64,000 nucleotides of DNA from Epilithonimonas caeni DSM 17710 (GTDB taxonomy: Bacteria; Bacteroidota; Bacteroidia; Flavobacteriales; Weeksellaceae), in contig NZ_AUFK01000009.1 in the NCBI RefSeq assembly GCF_000426465.1, forward strand, positions 558,001 to 622,000, written 5' to 3'. Both the position numbers and the translations under genes were made by a program. Positions 59,113-64,000 of the stretch are shown in pieces (position 1 is the stretch's first letter; every line of letters begins with the position of its first letter). Below the pieces are notes generated by a model that was not told the origin of the DNA, did not search any database, and worked only from the letters and a program-made list of their open reading frames with translations.

Positions 59113-62100
59113 ATGTTAAAACAATTTATAGAAAGACCGGTACTTTCAACGGTCATCTCCATTATATTATTGCTGTTGGGAGCATTGTCGGTCTTCAATC
59201 TGCCGATCACATTGTTTCCTGATATTGCACCGCCAAGTGTTCAGGTAACGGCATTTTATCCGGGTGCAAATGCTGAAGTTGTTGCACGTTCCGTTGCCGT
59301 TCCTATTGAGGAAGCAGTGAATGGTGTTGAAAATATGACCTATATGACATCCAATTCCAGTAACGACGGAACGATGACCTTGAGCGTATTTTTCAAACAA
59401 GGTTCGGATGCGGATAATGCTGCGGTAAATGTCCAGAATCGTGTTTCCAAAGCGATGAGCCAGCTTCCTCAGGAAGTTGTCCAGGCGGGAATATCGACTC
59501 AGAAAGTTCAGAACAGCTTCATTATGTTTATGGGATTATATAGTGAAGACCCGAAAGAATATGATGAATTATTCTTGCAGAACTATATGAAAATCAACAT
59601 TATTCCGCAGTTGCAACGTATCCCGGGCGTGGCGCAGGCCCAGGTTTTCGGGACGAGGGATTATTCGATGAGACTTTGGCTGAAGCCGGACCGTTTGGCA
59701 GCCAACAATCTTTCTCCACAGGAAGTTCTGAATGCGGTTAAAGACCACAATTTGGAAGCAGCACCAGGCCGTCTTGGACAAGGAAGTAAAGAAACTTACG
59801 AATACATTCTAAAATATAAAGGTAAACTGAGCAAGAATGAAGACTACGAAAATATTGCTATCAAAGCCAATAATGACGGTTCTTTCCTAAGACTGAAAGA
59901 TGTGGCGAGAGTAGAATTTGGTTCTTATACTTACACTGCCGCGAACAGAGTTGACGGAAAACCGGTTTCTGGTTTCGCAATCCTTCAAACTGCAGGTTCT
60001 AATGCCAACGAAATCTTAACTGAAATCGAAAAGCAGGTTGAGGAATTCAAGACAACACTTCCGAAAGGTGTGAAACCGATTATTATGTACAATTCCAAAG
60101 ACTTTTTGGATGCGTCTATCCATCAGGTTGTAGAAACGCTAGTGATTGCATTTATTCTCGTATTCATTGTGGTTTTCATTTTCCTTCAGGATTTCCGCTC
60201 GACATTGATCCCTGCGATAGCGGTTCCTGTGGCGATCATCGGGACATTCTTCTTCCTGCAGTTGTTTGGATTCAGTATCAATATGCTGACGTTGTTCGCT
60301 TTGGTTCTCGCCATTGGAATTGTCGTCGATGATGCAATTGTCGTTGTGGAAGCCGTCCATTCCAAAATGGAACATACGGGAATGCCTGTTGAACAAGCCA
60401 CAATGAGCTCGATGTCAGAAATTTCCGGTGCTATTATTTCAATTACTTTGGTAATGTGTGCCGTATTTATTCCGGTTGGTTTTATGCAAGGTCCTGCGGG
60501 AGTTTTTTATAGACAATTTGCTTTCACATTGGTAATTGCTATTATGATTTCTGCTGTTAATGCATTGACATTAAGTCCGGCTTTATGCGCGTTATTCCTG
60601 AATGACCCTCAGGGAGAGCACGGCGAACACGGTCAAAAGAAAGGTTTTGGTGCTAAATTCTTCAATGCTTTCAATGTGGCTTTCAATAATATGACCAGAA
60701 AATACATCTACAGTCTTAAGTTTTTAATTAAGAACAAATGGGTTGCTATCGGAGGTTTAGGAATCATCATCGCTGCAAGTATTTTCCTGATCCAAAAAGC
60801 GCCGACCGGCTTTATCCCAACCGAAGACCAAGGTTTCGTGTTGTATGCTGTGAATACACCTCCGGGAAGTTCATTGGAAAGAACACACAAAGCTACGGAA
60901 CAAATTGACAAAATTGTAAAAGGAGAAAACGCTACCAATCATCTTTGGGTGGCAGATGGACTGAATTTCATCAGTAACGCCAATGCTTCACCCTACTCTG
61001 CAGGTTTCATCAAGCTGAAAGATTATGAAGACCGCGGCGATATGAAAGACCCGGACCAGATCGCAGCAGCATTGACAGGAAAAGTGTCTCAGGTAAAAGA
61101 TGCGAATGCCTTCTTCTTCAACTTCCCGACAGTTCAGGGATTTGGTAATGTTTCCGGCTTCGAGTTTATGCTTCAGGATAAAACCAATGGCTCTTTTGAA
61201 CAATTGGGAACGACGACTCAGGCTTTCATCGGAGAATTGATGAAACGTCCCGAGATTGCATTTGCATTCACAACTTACGCAGCTGGCAATCCTCAATATA
61301 CAATTGATGTTGATACCGATAAAGCCAACCAGTTAGGTGTTTCGATCTCAGAACTGATGCAGACGATGCAAATCTATTATGGAAGTAGTTTCGTTTCAGA
61401 TTTCAATAGATTCGGGAAATATTACAGGGTGATGGCCCAGGCGGATATTCCTTACCGTACCGACACCAATTCTTTGGACGGAATATATGTCAAAAATAAT
61501 CAGAACGAAATGGTTCCTGTGAAAACATTAGTGACTTTGAAAAGAACTTTCGGTCCAGAAACTGTTACAAGAAACAACTTGTTCAACGCTGTAACAATCA
61601 ACGGAACACCGAAACCGGGTTACAGTACAGGTGACGCTATCCGAGCTGTGGAAGAAACTGCAAAACAATCGCTTCCAAGAGGTTACGGTTACGAATGGAC
61701 AGGAATCACGCGTGAAGAAATCAAAACAGGTGGACAAACGGCTTTCGTTTTCCTTTTAAGTATTTTGTTTGTGTATTTCTTATTGGCAGCTCAATACGAA
61801 AGTTACATTCTTCCGTTTGCGGTTATTTTAACTGTTCCGACAGGGATTTTCGGAGTGTTTGCATTCACCGGATTGGCTGGAATTGATAATAACATTTATG
61901 TCCAGGTTGGATTGATCATGCTAGTTGGATTACTTGCAAAAAACGCTATCCTGATTGTGGAATTTGCCGTTCAGAGAAGAAAAGCAGGGAAAACCTTGAT
62001 TGAATCTGCATTGCAAGCTTCGAGATTGAGATTAAGACCAATTTTGATGACCTCATTTGCGTTCATTATCGGGATGCTTCCGCTAGTTTGGACTCAGGGT

Positions 62101-62283
62101 GCGGCTGCAAAAGGAAACCACTCTATCGGCATCAGTACGGTTGGCGGAATGTTTACAGGTGTTGTATTCGGGATTTTCATTATTCCGGTGATGTACGTGA
62201 TCTTTCAATACCTGCACGAGCAAATGCCAAGCAAGAAGAAACGTAAGCTGAAAAAAGAAAAAGCAGCTTTGAATTTAATCTAA
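59113..62283 (+). CDS. RND efflux pump (AcrB/MexB-like, HAE1 family)
   Basis: The protein has 1056 residues, the usual length. It has twelve membrane helices in two halves. Helix 4 contains the proton-relay Asp pair in ALVLAIGIVVDDAIVVVEAV, and RLRPILMTSFAFIIGMLPL marks the second half. The N-terminus FIERPVLSTVISIILLLLGA and LPITLFPDIAPPSVQVTAFY is typical. It exports drugs or other amphiphilic compounds from the membrane and periplasm. It probably sits in an operon with the adaptor gene and the channel gene. Confidence 0.97.
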   Translation: MLKQFIERPVLSTVISIILLLLGALSVFNLPITLFPDIAPPSVQVTAFYPGANAEVVARSVAVPIEEAVNGVENMTYMTSNSSNDGTMTLSVFFKQGSDADNAAVNVQNRVSKAMSQLPQEVVQAGISTQKVQNSFIMFMGLYSEDPKEYDELFLQNYMKINIIPQLQRIPGVAQAQVFGTRDYSMRLWLKPDRLAANNLSPQEVLNAVKDHNLEAAPGRLGQGSKETYEYILKYKGKLSKNEDYENIAIKANNDGSFLRLKDVARVEFGSYTYTAANRVDGKPVSGFAILQTAGSNANEILTEIEKQVEEFKTTLPKGVKPIIMYNSKDFLDASIHQVVETLVIAFILVFIVVFIFLQDFRSTLIPAIAVPVAIIGTFFFLQLFGFSINMLTLFALVLAIGIVVDDAIVVVEAVHSKMEHTGMPVEQATMSSMSEISGAIISITLVMCAVFIPVGFMQGPAGVFYRQFAFTLVIAIMISAVNALTLSPALCALFLNDPQGEHGEHGQKKGFGAKFFNAFNVAFNNMTRKYIYSLKFLIKNKWVAIGGLGIIIAASIFLIQKAPTGFIPTEDQGFVLYAVNTPPGSSLERTHKATEQIDKIVKGENATNHLWVADGLNFISNANASPYSAGFIKLKDYEDRGDMKDPDQIAAALTGKVSQVKDANAFFFNFPTVQGFGNVSGFEFMLQDKTNGSFEQLGTTTQAFIGELMKRPEIAFAFTTYAAGNPQYTIDVDTDKANQLGVSISELMQTMQIYYGSSFVSDFNRFGKYYRVMAQADIPYRTDTNSLDGIYVKNNQNEMVPVKTLVTLKRTFGPETVTRNNLFNAVTINGTPKPGYSTGDAIRAVEETAKQSLPRGYGYEWTGITREEIKTGGQTAFVFLLSILFVYFLLAAQYESYILPFAVILTVPTGIFGVFAFTGLAGIDNNIYVQVGLIMLVGLLAKNAILIVEFAVQRRKAGKTLIESALQASRLRLRPILMTSFAFIIGMLPLVWTQGAAAKGNHSIGISTVGGMFTGVVFGIFIIPVMYVIFQYLHEQMPSKKKRKLKKEKAALNLI

Positions 62284-62284
62284 G

Positions 62285-62415
62285 TTTTAAACGCAAAGGC
62301 GCAAAAGTATTTTGAATGATTCTATGCTTTTAAGGCACAAAGTTTAAGATCTTCGATTTTATTTTGCGACTTGAAGAAGATTTATAAGGATAATTTTACG
62401 CCTTTGCGATAAAAA
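62285..62415 (+). repeat. Dispersed MITE-like repeat, copy C
   Basis: It begins TTTTAAACGCAAAGGCGC and ends TTACGCCTTTGCGATAAAAA, giving good inverted ends 131 bp apart. A TTTTAAGGCACAAAG unit lies inside. It sits between the pump and channel genes. Confidence 0.8.
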
Positions 62416-62467
62416 CCACATCAAAAATTGAATTAATGACATTGTTTTGGAGTAGCAAATCACACGC

Positions 62468-62547
62468 ATCCCGTCCTGAGTGGACTCTTCGAGAGCTTCA
62501 GAGTGACAAAGCGGGAACCCTTCAACAAGCTCAGGATAAACTACAGG
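62468..62547. repeat. Two CAGGAT/GTCCTGAG-type dispersed repeats
   Basis: CCGTCCTGAGTGGACTCTTC at 62470 and CTTCAACAAGCTCAGGATAA at 62520 face each other. They belong to the same family as 23721, 23837, 28978 and the copies inside the propeller gene. Confidence 0.65.
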
Positions 62548-62602
62548 CGGATTAGGTTGCCCAAAAAAATTGTTTTTAATAATTGATACAAAAGAAAAAT
62601 AA

Positions 62603-64000
62603 ATGAAAATAGTAACTAAGATAAAAGAGATTTTGGTCTCAACGGTAGTCGTGGCAAGTGCGGTTTCCTGTATGCCAAAATTAGCGTTGGATAAAGTGAG
62701 CCCGGAACTTCCGGAAACATTCCAATATACGGCAACGGCTGACACGGCAAGCGTAGCGAATCTAGAATGGCAACAGTTTTTCAATGACCCGATTTTGCAG
62801 GGTTTGATTGAAAAAGGAATCAAAAATAATTATGATTTGCAGATTGCCCTGAAACAGGTTGCTTCTTCACAAGAACGACTGAAACAGGCAAAATATATGC
62901 AATATCCTGAGGTTGGATTTGGAGTCACTGGTCAAATCACAAGACCTTCCGACAATAGTCTGAATGGACAAAGCATCAACTTATTTCTAGGAAAAAGTTA
63001 TGTTGAAGATTACAATGCTGCGTTTAATTTGTCTTGGGAAGCTGATATCTGGGGAAAAATCAAGAATCAGCAGGAGGTTTCCAAAATGCAATATCTGCAG
63101 ACTTATGAGGCGACCAAAGCTATTCAAACCCAAGTTGTGGCAGCAATTGCGCAAGGATATTACAATCTCCTGATGCTCGATAAACAATTGGAAATTGCAA
63201 AATCGAATTTAGAATTAAGTAAAAACACATTAAACATAACAGAAAAAATCTGGCAAAGCGGCGATGCAACGTCTTTAGGTGTTCAGCAATCAAAAGCACA
63301 AAAAGAATATACGGAACTCCTGATCACGCAATTGGAACAGAATATTAAAATTCAGGAAAATGCGTTGAGTATTTTGGTTGGTGAAAACCCGACTAAAATC
63401 AACAGAACGATCGAAATGTCCGACACTTCCCTACCTCAGAATTTTTCTGCAGGACTTCCTGCCGCAATGGTAAGCCGTCGCCCAGATGTTCGTCAGCAGG
63501 AATTGGTTCTGTTGGAATCCAATGCTATGATTGGAATTGCCCAAGCTAATATGTATCCGTCTTTGAAAATCACTGCAAACGGAGGCGTGAATTCTTTCAA
63601 GTTTGATAACTGGTTTCAGATTCCGGCGTCTTTGTTTGGCTCAGCCTTAGGTGGAATTACTCAGCCAATTTTCCAGAAAAGACAATTGAAAACAGACCTG
63701 AATGTCGCAAAAATACAGAGAGAGAAAAATGTTCTGGCTTTCCGTCAATCTGTTCTGAATGCCGTTGGTGAAGTTTCCGATGCTTTGGTTTCTAATGAAA
63801 GCCTTAAAGCTCAGGAAGAAAAAGCCAGTGAACAAGTAACAACCTTAAAATCCGGAATTCAAAGCGCTGAAAAACTTTATAAAAGTGGTTTGGTCAATTA
63901 TCTGGAGGTCATCACAGCCCAGGGAAATTCTCTCCAAGCTGAATTGAATCTTGCATCCATCAAAAGACAACGACTCAGCAGTATTGTTGATCTGTACCGT
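62603..64000 (+). CDS. TolC/NodT-family outer-membrane efflux lipoprotein (3' end cut off)
   Basis: The gene starts at ATG 62603 and stays open to the window end (466 codons). Family members are about 470 residues, so only a few codons are missing. The lipobox ASAVSC puts the lipid Cys at about 23. Family motifs include LEWQQFFNDPILQGLIEKGI, NLSWEADIWGKIKNQQEVSK (about 145), MVSRRPDVRQQELVLLESNA and VGEVSDALVSNESLKAQEEK. It is the outer-membrane channel of the RND system. It follows the pump by 319 bp filled with dispersed repeats, so it may have a separate promoter. Confidence 0.93.
   Translation, partial: MKIVTKIKEILVSTVVVASAVSCMPKLALDKVSPELPETFQYTATADTASVANLEWQQFFNDPILQGLIEKGIKNNYDLQIALKQVASSQERLKQAKYMQYPEVGFGVTGQITRPSDNSLNGQSINLFLGKSYVEDYNAAFNLSWEADIWGKIKNQQEVSKMQYLQTYEATKAIQTQVVAAIAQGYYNLLMLDKQLEIAKSNLELSKNTLNITEKIWQSGDATSLGVQQSKAQKEYTELLITQLEQNIKIQENALSILVGENPTKINRTIEMSDTSLPQNFSAGLPAAMVSRRPDVRQQELVLLESNAMIGIAQANMYPSLKITANGGVNSFKFDNWFQIPASLFGSALGGITQPIFQKRQLKTDLNVAKIQREKNVLAFRQSVLNAVGEVSDALVSNESLKAQEEKASEQVTTLKSGIQSAEKLYKSGLVNYLEVITAQGNSLQAELNLASIKRQRLSSIVDLYR

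Noticed and set aside
62359-62823. 154-codon minus-strand frame over the start of the TolC-like gene
   Set aside because: It consists of repeat translation plus the antisense of a clear lipoprotein gene.
57848-64000. Efflux genes as a horizontally acquired resistance island
   Set aside because: Base composition matches the neighbours and there are no flanking mobile genes; this is an ordinary chromosomal RND operon.

Overview
The window looks like chromosomal DNA of a flavobacterium (Bacteroidota), most like Chryseobacterium or a close Weeksellaceae relative. The evidence is low-GC coding DNA, Bacteroidota-type promoters (TTTG, about 21 nt, TAnnTTTG), several secreted proteins with type IX secretion (T9SS) C-terminal sorting domains, a TamL/TamB pair, SusD-free TonB-receptor-like barrels, and small families of imperfect palindromic repeats in the intergenic DNA. 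No rRNA, tRNA, CRISPR array, complete insertion sequence or prophage was recognised. The species assignment is inference.

Layout. 1-5100: an AraC-type regulator cut by the left edge, a related TPR protein without the HTH, and a large T9SS adhesin-like protein. 5180-8529 (minus): purine genes purM, purN, purH; purN has a 7-bp tandem repeat against its start codon, and purM follows a candidate structured RNA. 8962-11568: an FMN reductase, a DJ-1/PfpI protein and two unknown small proteins. 11569-22243 (minus): the most unusual region, a tightly packed operon of a T9SS propeller-like protein, a YD/Rhs-like protein, an Rhs protein with a 243-residue variable tip, and an array of five related membrane proteins (probable immunity genes) separated by orphan copies of the 3' end of the Rhs toxin gene. 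22825-25407: a DUF6266 protein, a small HTH protein and a divergent DapB paralogue.

25549-31706 (minus): a copper/redox locus with an outer-membrane barrel carrying an N-terminal Cys motif, a MbnH-like di-haem peroxidase, a MbnP-like lipoprotein, an exported Fe/Mn superoxide dismutase, a SCO protein, a YHS lipoprotein and two paralogous small Cys-motif proteins. 31911-34217: a secreted EndA-type nuclease and a stand-alone MnmA-like middle/C-terminal domain protein. 34580-39174: a two-component system divergent from an outer-membrane barrel receptor. 39383-45767: secreted proteins, one with three 255-bp internal repeats, followed by a TPR/LuxR regulator. 45803-49192 (minus): an acyltransferase, a small membrane protein, LemA and a GIDE-domain protein. 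49228-56627 (minus): tamL and tamB. 56957-64000: a TetR repressor and an RND efflux operon (adaptor, pump, TolC-like channel cut by the right edge), with CTAAC-nnn-GTTAG palindromes placed as operators for both transcripts.

Best candidate for a new system: the Rhs/immunity operon at 11852-22243. The live toxin tip ends in glycine/alanine-rich hydrophobic helices, and the neighbouring proteins are small multi-pass membrane proteins, so a membrane-active toxin with membrane immunity is a reasonable hypothesis. The orphan tails, which carry different allelic residues, read as a record of past tip replacements. Second choices are the paired Cys-motif (CxGKCYL) proteins in the copper locus and the candidate RNA upstream of purM.
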